DNA from: Lachnospiraceae bacterium
GTDB taxonomy: Bacteria; Bacillota; Clostridia; Lachnospirales; Lachnospiraceae
Length of the DNA: 33,717 nucleotides
Reading direction: 5' to 3'
NCBI GenBank assembly: GCA_017449765.1
Contig: JAFTFE010000035.1
Span: 1 to 33,717 of the forward strand
Below, one piece after another: positions 16,712 through 26,355 of this stretch (position 1 is the first letter of the stretch; every line of letters begins with the position of its first letter). Both the position numbers and the translations under genes were made by a program. Under the pieces are notes generated by a model. That model had not been told where the DNA came from, did not search any database, and saw nothing but the letters and a program-made list of their open reading frames with translations.

Positions 16712-16787
16712 CTGCTTTAATAAAGAGCGATACATAAAAGATATCGTCACGTTATCGCGTTACGCTTTAACGCATTAAAGCAGCAAT
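16712..16787 (-). promoter_or_regulatory. Structured 5' leader of the symporter gene with mutually exclusive hairpins
   Basis: In the transcript, CTGCTTTAAT (16783-16774) can pair with nearby TTAAAGC (16770-16764, 7 bp, short loop) or with distant ATTAAAGCAG (16721-16712, a perfect 10 bp). The two pairings use the same 5' strand and cannot coexist. The far partner lies 30-45 nt before the ribosome-binding site. This suggests attenuation or translational control. It matches no riboswitch class I can recognise. Confidence 0.4.
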
Positions 16788-16793
16788 AATGCT

Positions 16794-16822
16794 ATTATGC
16801 CATAAAAAGATACTGCTGTCAA
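16794..16822 (-). promoter_or_regulatory. Strong sigma-A promoter of the symporter gene
   Basis: On the minus strand, consensus TTGACA (16822-16817) is followed after 17 bp by CATAAT (16799-16794). The inferred start is near 16787, giving a leader of about 120 nt before ATG 16668. Confidence 0.8.
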
Positions 16823-16838
16823 TCATTAAGTTATTTGG

Positions 16839-17813
16839 TTATTCGGGAAACAAATCCTTAAGTATCTCCTCAGGTGTCATATTATCATAACCGTCAGGAT
16901 CTGATAATATATTTCTGTTCCAATGCATCTGGTCATAATTTGTAAGAAACGTTGTATCCCTTATACATGAATCATACCTTGCATAGCTTTCGGGATAAAA
17001 TTTACTCATATACTCTCTTGCAAGACCTACCGCTTCGCTGTTATTGTTACCGCTTGGTGCAGGCGTACCGCACAGTGATACAACCGGAGGTGAGGCCTGT
17101 AAGAATAAAAGACTTCCATCATTACATTCTCCTATAACCATAAACACATGTCCGCTTTTGCCCATTATATCTCCGGGATAATATCTGTCTATATCATACC
17201 GGCTTATAAATGTGCTGTCGAACATGCCCGCATATTCACTCACCATGTCTTTCGATTTGAATACATATCCGATATCACTGTATGTATCCCCGAAAAGCTG
17301 ATACACGGTATATCCCACATAGCCTGTGCAGTCCAAGCCGTCATGTATCTGATACAAAGTATTTTGATAATTATATGAAGCATTGTTCTCATCAAAGAAC
17401 TCTTTCCATCTTGGACTTACCCCGTAAGAAAGTGCTTCCACTCCTGCTGCCGTATCCTCTTCATTCCAACCGCCGCCGTATACATAAAGTGTTGTTCCAA
17501 CCGGCTCAAGTGCCGCCGTTAGTAATTTTTTAACGGTCGGGACATCAGATAAATCTTCAACAACTTCTTCTTCACTATTATCTTCTTCGACATAATAAAA
17601 GTCTGATGAATCGTTATCTTTCATAGTTTCATCGGTAATGTCAATACCAACATAATCCGTAACATCAAAATCATCCTCATAAGATTCGGTAATCTCTGTG
17701 TAATCATTGCCTTCTGTATCTTTATCGCTTTCCTGAAGCAGCTTCACAATTATTCCCGTTATTAAAACACCAATAAGAAACACCAAAATATATACATATC
17801 TTTTTCCGGACAT
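16839..17813 (-). CDS. Membrane-anchored NlpC/P60-type cell-wall cysteine peptidase
   Basis: ATG 17813 is preferred (GGAG 6 bases upstream); an ATG at 17825 has a poorer site. The 324-residue product has one N-terminal membrane helix (about residues 6-26), then a long acidic, Tyr/Asp/Glu-rich stretch (about 30-90) that would span part of the wall. The catalytic domain has YVYGGGW, then LDCTGYVGYTVYQL with nucleophile C162, and KSGHVFMVIG with H222; Q239 in LFLQAS is the likely third residue. NlpC/P60 enzymes cut peptidoglycan stem peptides outside the cell. It lies 77 bp after the last polysaccharide gene on the same strand, so a role in wall remodelling during polymer display or attachment is plausible. 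Confidence 0.78.
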   Translation of the reverse strand: MSGKRYVYILVFLIGVLITGIIVKLLQESDKDTEGNDYTEITESYEDDFDVTDYVGIDITDETMKDNDSSDFYYVEEDNSEEEVVEDLSDVPTVKKLLTAALEPVGTTLYVYGGGWNEEDTAAGVEALSYGVSPRWKEFFDENNASYNYQNTLYQIHDGLDCTGYVGYTVYQLFGDTYSDIGYVFKSKDMVSEYAGMFDSTFISRYDIDRYYPGDIMGKSGHVFMVIGECNDGSLLFLQASPPVVSLCGTPAPSGNNNSEAVGLAREYMSKFYPESYARYDSCIRDTTFLTNYDQMHWNRNILSDPDGYDNMTPEEILKDLFPE

Positions 17814-17890
17814 AACTTTCTCCATACATATATCTCATAAATCATCTACAACAATACTATACTTAAAAAGATGCAAATATTACATAATAT

Positions 17891-18391
17891 TTACATCTGA
17901 TCTACATACCATATGAATTTTTCAAGTTGTTTTTCTGAATAATAATTCAAAATATGCTCAGGTATTTCTTTTGATCGATGGTAATTATTCTTATCATAAA
18001 ATCTTATCGCCCGCTTATTATCTTCCGACACACACCAATATATCTTGTCAAGTCCTAATGCACCATGACCAAGCTTAATAATATCCTCCATAGCCTTGCC
18101 TGAATAACCTTTTCCCATCGCTTTGCTTCTGACTGATATTGCAAACTCAGCGGTACTGTTAATCCTGTCAATATGCTTAAGACTTACCGTTCCCATATAT
18201 TCATCCCGATTATTAACTATAGCCAGATGCAAATCATCCTGTGCTTCGTCATTGCTTGCATCGATAAATGCATTGCAATCGTCTAAATTTTTTTCTGCAA
18301 AATTAGCGCCTAAAAATTCAGTTACATTATCATCATGCATCCATTCTAACATAAACGGTGCATCCTTTTGTTCAAGATGTCTTAGTTTCAT
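17891..18391 (-). CDS. GNAT-family N-acetyltransferase (RimJ/RimL-like)
   Basis: A 166-residue acetyl-CoA-dependent acetyltransferase. The acetyl-CoA loop is RSKAMGKGYSG (88-98) and the C-terminal VSEDNKRAIRFYDKNNY (121-137) is classic GNAT. Strong AAGGAGG precedes ATG 18391, which lies 20 bp inside the previous gene, so it is co-translated with the TagF-like gene. Because the operon makes a dTDP-3-amino sugar (FdtA/FdtB) and lacks the usual hexapeptide-repeat FdtC acetyltransferase, this enzyme may acetylate that amine, as the GNAT WecD does for dTDP-Fuc4N. That is inference; acetylation of a protein or antibiotic is also possible. Confidence 0.85.
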   Translation of the reverse strand: MKLRHLEQKDAPFMLEWMHDDNVTEFLGANFAEKNLDDCNAFIDASNDEAQDDLHLAIVNNRDEYMGTVSLKHIDRINSTAEFAISVRSKAMGKGYSGKAMEDIIKLGHGALGLDKIYWCVSEDNKRAIRFYDKNNYHRSKEIPEHILNYYSEKQLEKFIWYVDQM

Positions 18392-19679
18392 TTTGCCTCC
18401 TTAATCTATGTTTGTAATCATCAAATAAATCATCGGCGATTTTAGCGGATATTCCGGACATATCATCACCAAATAATTCCTTACGTATTTCTTCTCTTTT
18501 GTCTGACAGATAATCTTTTCCCAATCTTAGTTCATCTATTGTTTTTACCAATTCATCCTTATTTTTAACCACATAACAGCCCTCTAACATTCGATCCGTC
18601 ATTTTGGTATTTTTGACATCAGTATTAGTGTCACAGTATATAACAGGCTTACCGATTGAAAAATATTCGGCAACTATACTTGATGGATCAGATATTAGCA
18701 CTGATGATTTCCACATGGTGGCTTCATATTTTTTTTCATTATCCAAAACAATATTGTCTGATTTATCAATCTTGGTTTTAAATATCTCAACTTCTTTTTT
18801 ACTCATCTCACCTGTTTTAATAAAATTATCGAACATAAGCGGATGAGGTCTGAATACAAAATCAATATCCTTGTGAGTTCCTGCATATTCCGTAAGTACA
18901 TCTTTATATTCAAAAAAATTGGTTCCTCCAAGACTCTTGTCTGTAGTCCATCTTGGACTCCATATTGCCCTGAAATCATTTTTAGAAAAATCCCATATCG
19001 GAGCAGGACTATCTTTCTCATTATAAAAAGTTTCTAAAAAAGGAGCTCCATAATACACACTGCGCTTTACCTTCTTTTGAATCTTTTTTCTGTATTTTTG
19101 CCTGTAAAAGAGTTCAGAATAAGCTGTTTCTGCGTAATAACAATATGTGTATCTGAAAAAATCATCATTGAACACACTTGAATATGTATCCTGAATCAAT
19201 GCCAGTGCATAAAGCAAAACACACACTCTCGCATATCTGCTTATAGCATGGTTTGAATATTCTCTCGGCATATAAGTATTATAGGTTCGACAGCAAAACA
19301 CGTAATCTAATTCAAGTTTTTTTAAATCCAGCCATTTTTCCCTGCCAATCAAAGTATTAATTGCTTCATCATATCCCTGTTCCGTAAAATATTCATAGGT
19401 ATCATTTAAAAGGCTGTCCGGTTCAACCAGTTTATGCTTAGTAATATTAAGTGGAACACATAATAAATATGTGTCAAATCTTTTGTCAGTTTTAAGAGTC
19501 TTATAAAGCGCTTCCATCTTTCCCCATGCAGGTATATACTGACACAAAAAAGCAACCCGGATTTTACGTTTTGACTTATTTATATGCCTTTCTTTGCTAA
19601 GTGCAAAATCAGCCATAACATCGTCTATTAAACCGTATCCCCATAAAGCTGTATTATAAAAAATCTTTCCTATACCCAT
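18372..19679 (-). CDS. CDP-glycerol glycerophosphotransferase-like protein (TagF/TagB family), diverged
   Basis: A 435-residue cytoplasmic or membrane-associated transferase. The GT-B-like C-terminal half has IWSPRW (239-244), RPHP (277-280) and SDPSS (330-334), followed by SIGKPVIYCD, all family landmarks. TagF-type enzymes move glycerol-phosphate or a related group from a CDP donor to a growing polymer. It is a diverged paralogue of the upstream gene (19720-20970). The conserved His region there (YVTHDS) reads ALIQDT here, so one expected catalytic base is missing, which hints at altered donor or acceptor use. ATG 19679 has GGAG upstream. Confidence 0.8.
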   Translation of the reverse strand: MGIGKIFYNTALWGYGLIDDVMADFALSKERHINKSKRKIRVAFLCQYIPAWGKMEALYKTLKTDKRFDTYLLCVPLNITKHKLVEPDSLLNDTYEYFTEQGYDEAINTLIGREKWLDLKKLELDYVFCCRTYNTYMPREYSNHAISRYARVCVLLYALALIQDTYSSVFNDDFFRYTYCYYAETAYSELFYRQKYRKKIQKKVKRSVYYGAPFLETFYNEKDSPAPIWDFSKNDFRAIWSPRWTTDKSLGGTNFFEYKDVLTEYAGTHKDIDFVFRPHPLMFDNFIKTGEMSKKEVEIFKTKIDKSDNIVLDNEKKYEATMWKSSVLISDPSSIVAEYFSIGKPVIYCDTNTDVKNTKMTDRMLEGCYVVKNKDELVKTIDELRLGKDYLSDKREEIRKELFGDDMSGISAKIADDLFDDYKHRLRRQNETKTS

Positions 19680-19719
19680 TTTTTCTCCATATAATAAATA
19701 TTACTGCAATATTTATTCT

Positions 19720-20970
19720 TTACTGTGAGGTGAAATCATCATATACAAACTCTAAGATACTGCCTGTTGCATCATTGTATTTATTTTTTTGTAATTCAAG
19801 ATAATGTTCTCTTTGCTCTTTCATGTAGTCATTACCATTAAGCAAATCATCAAGGATTCTCTTAACGTCTTCCCAGCTTTCGGCAATATACATAAGCTTG
19901 ACAATTTCATCCAATTCCTCTGATAGTTCTACATCACACGGGCAATATATTATAGGCTTTCCGGTATAGAAAAACAGCCACAATATAGATGACCAATCGG
20001 ATATTAATATATCCGTCTTTTTAAAGCTGTCTTCTATCATCATATTATTATCGAATTTAATGCAGTTTTCTTCACATTTTTTCTTATAGTTTTGGACCTC
20101 ATTTTCACTCATTATCCCTGTTTTAATAATATTAGGAAACATAAGCGGATGTGGTCTTTCAACTATATCTACGGATTTATTATCCAAAGCAAAATCAAGC
20201 ATCTCATCCTTATAATCCAGAAAATGACTTCCTCCTATTTCCTTAGTAAAAGCCCATCTTGGCGCCCACATTATACATTTTTTATCGTGTGGTATATCTT
20301 CTAAAGTCCTGCATATATCTAATATTGGATAACCCAAATTCACAAACTTATGATATTTAAGATTCTTTTCAGAAAATGATTTTTTCAAATTTCTGCAAAA
20401 TATCTCACTGTTTGTAAATCCCATATATACATGTCTGTAAAAGTCCCTGTTAAAAATTCTGCCTTTGTCAGCAGAGTCATGTGTTACATAAGGCACATAG
20501 CAAACCTTTGAAATTCTACATACCTTAGAAGCCTTTAATGTATCAGGAAGATAAATATCATAAGGTCTTTCATAAAATATATAATCAAATTTATATTTTG
20601 CTATATTTATTAATTCTCCCGACTTATTAATTGCCAATAAAAACTTTGCGTCAGGATATTTTTTATGAAAAAATTTTCTTTCTCTTCCGTATTCTCCTAT
20701 TTTATTATTTTGAAAATCATATTTCGGAACAATAATAAAACTTACATCAAATCTTTCGTCCTTCGCCATAGCCTCATATACCGGCTGTTGCTTGTCCCAG
20801 ACTTCCGGCATCTGAACAACATATGCCACCTTTATCGGTAGAGTTTTTTTTCTTTCTTCCAAAGAATCAAGATGTTTCTTTATCCTTGACATACTTCTCT
20901 TGTCTAAATACCAGTCCATAGGTCTGTCTAAAACCATATGCCCTATCTTCTTTAAAAAATCAATATTCAT
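19720..20970 (-). CDS. CDP-glycerol glycerophosphotransferase-like protein (TagF/TagB family)
   Basis: A 416-residue member of the same family as the next gene. It has MWAPRW (234-239), RPHP (272-275) and SDWSS (324-328) before YTGKPIIYCP. It keeps a histidine at H164 (PYVTHDS) in the N-terminal domain, where TagF-type enzymes hold a catalytic His, though not the standard WHGTPLK context. It likely adds a phosphate-linked alditol or sugar to the repeat unit or chain made by this operon. The gap to the next gene is 40 bp, with a good ribosome site before ATG 20970 (GGGGAG). The actual donor cannot be inferred. Confidence 0.82.
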   Translation of the reverse strand: MNIDFLKKIGHMVLDRPMDWYLDKRSMSRIKKHLDSLEERKKTLPIKVAYVVQMPEVWDKQQPVYEAMAKDERFDVSFIIVPKYDFQNNKIGEYGRERKFFHKKYPDAKFLLAINKSGELINIAKYKFDYIFYERPYDIYLPDTLKASKVCRISKVCYVPYVTHDSADKGRIFNRDFYRHVYMGFTNSEIFCRNLKKSFSEKNLKYHKFVNLGYPILDICRTLEDIPHDKKCIMWAPRWAFTKEIGGSHFLDYKDEMLDFALDNKSVDIVERPHPLMFPNIIKTGIMSENEVQNYKKKCEENCIKFDNNMMIEDSFKKTDILISDWSSILWLFFYTGKPIIYCPCDVELSEELDEIVKLMYIAESWEDVKRILDDLLNGNDYMKEQREHYLELQKNKYNDATGSILEFVYDDFTSQ

Positions 20971-21022
20971 AATCTCCCCTAAAATAAATCTCCTTTACAA
21001 ATTTTTAAACTCCCCTTGAAAA

Positions 21023-22465
21023 TCACATGTTTCTTATTATGTTGATATACTTAATCACAACTTTACGCTTAATTATCAAAGCAACAAGTACAACAGCTAT
21101 TATAGCATATCTTATCAATAAATACTTATATAATATCGCCGCCAACATGGATAGAACAAAAAATACTATAAAAATTAATACCAATAATTTATAGTTGTAT
21201 ATATTATTCTCCAAATTCTCTTCCTTTAAAACTTTCTTCATAGCAATGTAATTAGCTATTACAAAAACTATATAACTGAACAATGTAGTATATCCGGCAA
21301 CCACAAATCCGAATTCCGGAATAAATATGGCATTAAGTACAATATTAATAACTGCTGATGCAACGGACGCAAATACCAAATCTTTTTTTCTTTCAAAATA
21401 AAATTCAATATTAATAAAGAACTGAGAATAAAAAAGAAGAAGCACGCTCATCGCTACGGGTGGTACGACCCATATGGCAGACATATATTTTTTACCCGCC
21501 ATAACACGTATAATCTCCGGCGCAAGCCATATCACTCCTGACAGCAAAAACGCAATAAGAATAGAAAGCATACATGCTATAGACTGATTTTCCTTTTGTT
21601 TTTTTTCTTTTATTTTGCCGTACAACCAAGGCACATATGAGTTATTTATCGCATTTATCACGAAGATTAAAACTATCGCTAACGAATATGCTACTCCGTA
21701 TATTGCTGCCTCAGACTTACTCTCATAATGCTTGATCATAATTCTGTCACTCTGATTAAATATAACCTGTGACAGATAGTAAAAAATAAGCGGCAAATTA
21801 AATCCCAAAGCATATTGCCAAAATTCTTTTACGAATATTTTTTTCCCTTTAATCAGATTATATATAAATATATATCCGCCGATTACAATCGTGACCGATG
21901 CATAACCCATTATCATAGCATAGCCTTTTTCATCAAAATTCAAAACCAGCACAAGAGCAAGAACCGGTGCAAGAAATGACTCAAGCAGCGTAACAACTAT
22001 TACTTCTTTATATTTGAATTCGAATCTTTTTTTTCCGCTCCAGAACAGAATACCTGCATTACCTAATTTTTCTAATGTCATAATGATAATAACAGCTATA
22101 GGAAAATCCAGATTACCCTTCCACAATCTGCTAAACGAAGAATATATCAGTAAAAAAATTGACGCACACACAAGACATACACCTTCGGCAGATGCTATAT
22201 ATTCATTACGTTGATCCTCATACTTAACCATAGCCGTGCTAAATGAACCATAAGGAAGATTCAGCGTTATAAATATAACGAATATTGCAGCCCAAGTAGT
22301 GTATAATGTGTAGTCTCCGTACTGCTCAGTAGTGAGAATTCTTGCAAATATCGGAAGCGCTATAAAAGCTATACAATTCTGTAATATACTGCATACAGCG
22401 TAGGCAACAGAAGCCTTTGCCTCAAGAGGCATATTTTTAAAATTCGTTAAGCTTTTCAATGACAT
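21023..22465 (-). CDS. Wzx-type oligosaccharide flippase (PST/MOP family)
   Basis: A 480-residue polytopic protein with 12-14 helices. The opening ([33 protein letters not shown]) is the hallmark of polysaccharide-transport family flippases; [19 protein letters not shown] and a basic C-terminal end also fit. It would move undecaprenyl-linked repeat units across the membrane. ATG 22465 lies 29 bp inside the aminotransferase gene, with GGAGG 13 bases upstream; an internal ATG at 22432 is a weaker option. No Wzy polymerase is obvious unless one of the two large membrane proteins upstream serves. Confidence 0.88.
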   Translation of the reverse strand: MSLKSLTNFKNMPLEAKASVAYAVCSILQNCIAFIALPIFARILTTEQYGDYTLYTTWAAIFVIFITLNLPYGSFSTAMVKYEDQRNEYIASAEGVCLVCASIFLLIYSSFSRLWKGNLDFPIAVIIIMTLEKLGNAGILFWSGKKRFEFKYKEVIVVTLLESFLAPVLALVLVLNFDEKGYAMIMGYASVTIVIGGYIFIYNLIKGKKIFVKEFWQYALGFNLPLIFYYLSQVIFNQSDRIMIKHYESKSEAAIYGVAYSLAIVLIFVINAINNSYVPWLYGKIKEKKQKENQSIACMLSILIAFLLSGVIWLAPEIIRVMAGKKYMSAIWVVPPVAMSVLLLFYSQFFINIEFYFERKKDLVFASVASAVINIVLNAIFIPEFGFVVAGYTTLFSYIVFVIANYIAMKKVLKEENLENNIYNYKLLVLIFIVFFVLSMLAAILYKYLLIRYAIIAVVLVALIIKRKVVIKYINIIRNM

Positions 22466-23531
22466 AACTTACTTCATCCTCCGTCATACCATAAAACATA
22501 GGTATGCTAAGTTCAGTATTTGAGATAGCTTCTGCTATCGGATACGTACCCTCAGGAATATTCAAATCCTCATATGCCTGCTGTAAATGTATAGGAATAG
22601 GATAATGCTTGTTGGTGCCTATTCCATTATTATTAAGATACTTTTCAAGTTCATCGCGTCTTTCACATCTTATACCAAAAATATGATATACATGTGTCAT
22701 ATCAGGTGCAGTAACAGGTAGTATTATATCGTCATTTTTAATTTCATTGATATAACGTAATGCAATCTCATTTCTCCTTTTGTTCCACCTGTCAAGCTCT
22801 CTTAATTTTATTCTCAATAATGCAGCCTGAACCTCATCAAGTCTTGAATTATTTCCCTTATAGATATGGTGGTATTTATAATCCGAACCATAATTACCGA
22901 GTGCACGGCATTTCTTTGCAAGCTCCATATCGTTCGTTACAATTGCACCGCCATCTCCCAGCGCCCCAAGATTTTTACCGGGATAAAAACTAAATCCTGC
23001 CGCATCTCCCAGATTACCTGTCTTTATACCTTTATATGTGGCTCCGTGTGCCTGAGCCGAGTCCTCTATAACCTTTAGATTATATTTTATTGCTATGGCA
23101 CGTATCTCATCCATCTTCGCCGGCTGTCCATACAGATGTACTGCCATAATCGCCTTAGTCTTATCGGTTACAGCATCTTCTATACAAGCAGGATTTATAT
23201 TATAATATTCTATCTCAGGTTCGACAAATACAGGTTTTGCACCTGTATATGATACTGCCAATGCTGTGGCAATATATGTATTAGACGGAACTATTACCTC
23301 ATCACCTTCGCCAATTCCATACGCTTTGAGTATAAGAAAAAGAGCATCTAAACCATTACCGCAGCCTATGCAATACTTAGCTTTGCAATAATCGGCAAAC
23401 TCCTTTTCAAATTCTTCAACTTCATTTCCCTGTATAAACCAGTTTTTTTCATATACATTTTTAAATGCCGCAAGCATTTTCTCCTCTATCTCGCCATGCA
23501 TTACTTCAAAAGAAACAAAAGGTATATTCAT
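22437..23531 (-). CDS. fdtB: DegT/DnrJ/EryC1/StrS sugar aminotransferase, FdtB-like
   Basis: A 364-residue PLP enzyme. The PLP lysine is K186 in [14 protein letters not shown]157 and Q160 (EDSAQAHGA) hold the cofactor ring, and the N-terminus (PFVSF...[16 protein letters not shown]) is typical. Because it directly follows an FdtA-type 3,4-ketoisomerase, it most likely transaminates dTDP-3-dehydro-6-deoxy-hexose at C3 to give dTDP-Fuc3N, or dTDP-Qui3N if the isomerase is of the QdtA kind. The sequence alone does not settle which epimer. RmlA/RmlB, which supply the dTDP-4-keto-6-deoxyglucose substrate, are not in the window. Confidence 0.88.
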   Translation of the reverse strand: MNIPFVSFEVMHGEIEEKMLAAFKNVYEKNWFIQGNEVEEFEKEFADYCKAKYCIGCGNGLDALFLILKAYGIGEGDEVIVPSNTYIATALAVSYTGAKPVFVEPEIEYYNINPACIEDAVTDKTKAIMAVHLYGQPAKMDEIRAIAIKYNLKVIEDSAQAHGATYKGIKTGNLGDAAGFSFYPGKNLGALGDGGAIVTNDMELAKKCRALGNYGSDYKYHHIYKGNNSRLDEVQAALLRIKLRELDRWNKRRNEIALRYINEIKNDDIILPVTAPDMTHVYHIFGIRCERRDELEKYLNNNGIGTNKHYPIPIHLQQAYEDLNIPEGTYPIAEAISNTELSIPMFYGMTEDEVSYVIEKLNEF

Positions 23532-23556
23532 CTTCCCAATTTCTCCTTAAGATTTA

Positions 23557-23958
23557 TTATTCTTTTCCGATGTATTTTCTAAAATCTTTATAGTTCCTTA
23601 TATAATCAGACTCATCATAATATTCGGATGCAAGCACCATAAGAACAGCATCCGGTGAAAAATCAAACATTTCTCTCCATATGGCATTCGAAATATAAAG
23701 ACCTTCATAAGGTTTATCCAGTAAAACCTCGACCTTTTCATCACCATCATCCAAAAGTATCTTACATGTGCCGTGAATACAAATCAAAATTTGTTCGAGA
23801 CATTTATGTGCATGAAATCCTCTTCTTACGCCCTCTCCTGTATCATACATATAATATACCCTCTTTATCTCAAAAGGTATATCTCTCATTTCCTCAAGAG
23901 CCACAAGCTGTCCTCTGTCATCACCATGAATCTGAAATTGATATTTTTTTATCTCCAT
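23557..23958 (-). CDS. fdtA: dTDP-4-keto-6-deoxyglucose 3,4-ketoisomerase (FdtA/WxcM-type cupin)
   Basis: A 133-residue small cupin, full length for the family. The active-site motif RRGFHAHK holds H49 and H51, the two catalytic histidines of FdtA-type isomerases; RGQLVALE near the start and ISNAIWREM also match. It moves the keto group from C4 to C3 so that the next enzyme (FdtB-like, 25 bp downstream) can add an amino group. ATG 23958 is 3 bp from the stop of the upstream glycosyltransferase gene, with GGAGG 8 bases before it. FdtA (galacto product) and QdtA (gluco product) cannot be told apart here. Confidence 0.9.
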   Translation of the reverse strand: MEIKKYQFQIHGDDRGQLVALEEMRDIPFEIKRVYYMYDTGEGVRRGFHAHKCLEQILICIHGTCKILLDDGDEKVEVLLDKPYEGLYISNAIWREMFDFSPDAVLMVLASEYYDESDYIRNYKDFRKYIGKE

Positions 23959-23961
23959 TTA

Positions 23962-24921
23962 TCAATCCTCCCGAAATGAGCTGTCATTCATAAATCCTTC
24001 GCCACTCTTCTTATCCTTATGCATACCCATTATTCTTTCTATATAAGTTACAAACAAATAAGGTACGGCACCGGGATTAACAAACATTCTTGCTAATGTC
24101 CTGAGATACAGATTTTTGATTTTGAAAAAAGGAGATACAACTTTCCTCTTTTTCACATACTTATTATCAGGATATGTTTCAAAAATCATATTGAAGAAAT
24201 TCACCACATCCTTAAGCAGAAGCTCTGTAAATTTACTGCTTCCTCCGGTTGAAACACCTATATTCATCTCATACCATACAAGATACCTGTCAAATAATTC
24301 TATATCAATACCGTCTAATGCTGCAAGCACGACAAATATATCCTCTTCATATTTAACATATTTGCTGATTTTAATCAAATAATCTTCGAATACTTCTCTT
24401 TTTACACACAAAGAAGCACCTGATGGATTGTCACCGTACAGGACAAGATTCTTAATCTTTCTGTCTCTTGCTTCCTTTTTCCTATATGCCTGAATATCAA
24501 ACGGATGACAGAAATCCCGAACAAGAAGCTCTCCATCCTTTATCTGATATCCTTTCAGAAGTCCGAAACATATGTCACACTTTTTCTTTTCAAGAAATAC
24601 GTTAAGCATCCTCAATGTATCCTTGGAATAAAATGTATCACCGGGGCCAAAATCACGTATATAATCACCTGTAGAATGAGCAAATGCATCTATCAGATTT
24701 TTTACGGTTCCTTGATTTTCTTCATGCGGAACCAACGTATAATCACTGAAATTATATTCCTCAAAGATTTCCTCAATATAATCAAAATGATTTTCTTCGG
24801 AGCCATCATCCGAGACTACAATCTCATAATTCTTATAAGACTGCTCCAATATGGACTTAAGTGTAAGCCTTAATTTATATTTATCCGGATTGTAAGTTAT
24901 TACAACAATTGAAAATCTCAT
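23962..24921 (-). CDS. Family 2 glycosyltransferase
   Basis: A 319-residue GT-A enzyme. The nucleotide-binding start is FSIVVITYNPDKYKLRLTLK and VSDDGS (36-41). The metal-site region reads GDYIRDFGPGDTF (85-97), where the usual DxD is replaced by GPGD, and YEEDIF later supplies an acidic pair. It probably adds one sugar to the undecaprenyl-linked repeat unit; neither sugar can be predicted. A basic tail after about residue 250 suggests membrane contact. Start GAGGG then ATG 24921; the stop is 3 bp before fdtA. Confidence 0.86.
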   Translation of the reverse strand: MRFSIVVITYNPDKYKLRLTLKSILEQSYKNYEIVVSDDGSEENHFDYIEEIFEEYNFSDYTLVPHEENQGTVKNLIDAFAHSTGDYIRDFGPGDTFYSKDTLRMLNVFLEKKKCDICFGLLKGYQIKDGELLVRDFCHPFDIQAYRKKEARDRKIKNLVLYGDNPSGASLCVKREVFEDYLIKISKYVKYEEDIFVVLAALDGIDIELFDRYLVWYEMNIGVSTGGSSKFTELLLKDVVNFFNMIFETYPDNKYVKKRKVVSPFFKIKNLYLRTLARMFVNPGAVPYLFVTYIERIMGMHKDKKSGEGFMNDSSFRED

Positions 24922-24940
24922 ATTATACCCTCATAAAAAT

Positions 24941-26338
24941 CTATAAACAGTTTATTTTCAGGAAATAAACCATTATACAAAGTATAAAGAATTCACACAA
25001 CAACAATTTATATGAAAAAATTTCATCTTCATTTTTTCTTTTTCTTGGAACAAATGCAAATGCAAGCATCGGCAAAGCAGCAATAAAATATCTTCCCTGT
25101 ACTCCCTGTACTACAAGTTCTCCTGCAAAATTTATCCTTGTATCTCCTACATATATACCTATCACAATGCCGGCATATATTATAAAAAATATTATCAATG
25201 TTAAAATTTTGTCTCTTACTCTTATATTAATATCCGGTTTATTAATTTCGCTTCCGACAACGTAAAACACGAATGCAGGAATAATGTATATAAGCGGTCC
25301 CAATTGATAATTAAGCGAGCCGAGCACATCAAGCCAATACACATAATCGGTAAGTTTGTATAAAAACGAATAAATCAACAGTTTAATAATATTTACCGGA
25401 TTACCAAGAAGAAATTCCAGAGGCGTCATGGCTGAGGTTCCCTCTATGATTCTTTCATTAGCGGATTCCGCTCCGGACGTTATGGCAGAAACAGCAGCAT
25501 ACACAGCTATTATTCCAAAAATTAATACAGGTATTAATCCGATAATAAACTTTTTTATATATTCTTTTTTATCTCCGAATTTATTCTTGGGAATAATAAA
25601 AACAAGCAAGCCTAATGCTACATATACATATTTACATAAAAATATAAAGGCAAGAAGTATCCCAAGTTTTATAACATCTGATATTCTTATCTCCTGTTTG
25701 TCTCCATAAGCATAATAAAAAACAAGTGCAGCAAATAAAAAGCACAAGCCATTAAGCATCGAATCAGGAGAAAAGGAAGCAGCCTGATAAAGCGACATAG
25801 GTAAAAGTGCAATCACCACCATTGTATTTTTCAAAATAGGTGTAATCCTGATTGCAGTATATGCAAACGCCAAATAAATCAGAAGATTAAATATTCTTCC
25901 AAATATTACCCACCCATAAATACTAAGACCTAATAACCTGGCTACAGCAACTCCCAATGCCTGAGGATAATAAAATACTGACATAGTTCCTGCATAAAAA
26001 GTCATTTTTATAGTATTTTTCGATGGTTTTATGCTTTTTAACAAATTTCTGAATTCTTTACCTTCATTGGTTCCCGGATCGGTTAATCTGTATTTTACCT
26101 CTCCAAAATTCTCAGGTACAACAGCCTGGCCATCATCATGATTTAATAATATTACCGGCGAAAAAAGATTTCCGTATGATACGTCAACCCCTCGTATAAA
26201 ATGTTCCCATCCGTCGCTTTCCTGAATGGGTGTTCCAATAAAAACAATAGCCAAACCAAATACTAATGCAAGAATCAGAAAAATATTTTCAACATTAAAT
26301 ATTTTTTTATTTTTAAATATTTCAATATTTTTATCCAT
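24941..26338 (-). CDS. DUF2142 family polytopic membrane protein (GT-C-like)
   Basis: A 465-residue protein with about 11-12 helices. DUF2142 landmarks are the first outer loop with TPIQESDGWEHF, the FYYPQALGVAVARLLG segment, the SFSPDSMLNG motif, KYVYVALGLL, and the late VVQGVQGRYFIAALPM. The family belongs to the GT-C clan and is regularly found in capsule and teichoic-acid loci. It may use a lipid-linked sugar to decorate the polymer outside the cell, or act as a polymerase (inference). It sits between another large membrane protein and the GT2 gene with 15-20 bp gaps. ATG 26338 follows GGAGGG. Confidence 0.85.
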   Translation of the reverse strand: MDKNIEIFKNKKIFNVENIFLILALVFGLAIVFIGTPIQESDGWEHFIRGVDVSYGNLFSPVILLNHDDGQAVVPENFGEVKYRLTDPGTNEGKEFRNLLKSIKPSKNTIKMTFYAGTMSVFYYPQALGVAVARLLGLSIYGWVIFGRIFNLLIYLAFAYTAIRITPILKNTMVVIALLPMSLYQAASFSPDSMLNGLCFLFAALVFYYAYGDKQEIRISDVIKLGILLAFIFLCKYVYVALGLLVFIIPKNKFGDKKEYIKKFIIGLIPVLIFGIIAVYAAVSAITSGAESANERIIEGTSAMTPLEFLLGNPVNIIKLLIYSFLYKLTDYVYWLDVLGSLNYQLGPLIYIIPAFVFYVVGSEINKPDINIRVRDKILTLIIFFIIYAGIVIGIYVGDTRINFAGELVVQGVQGRYFIAALPMLAFAFVPRKRKNEDEIFSYKLLLCEFFILCIMVYFLKINCL

Positions 26339-26355
26339 ACTCCCTCCGGATATAA

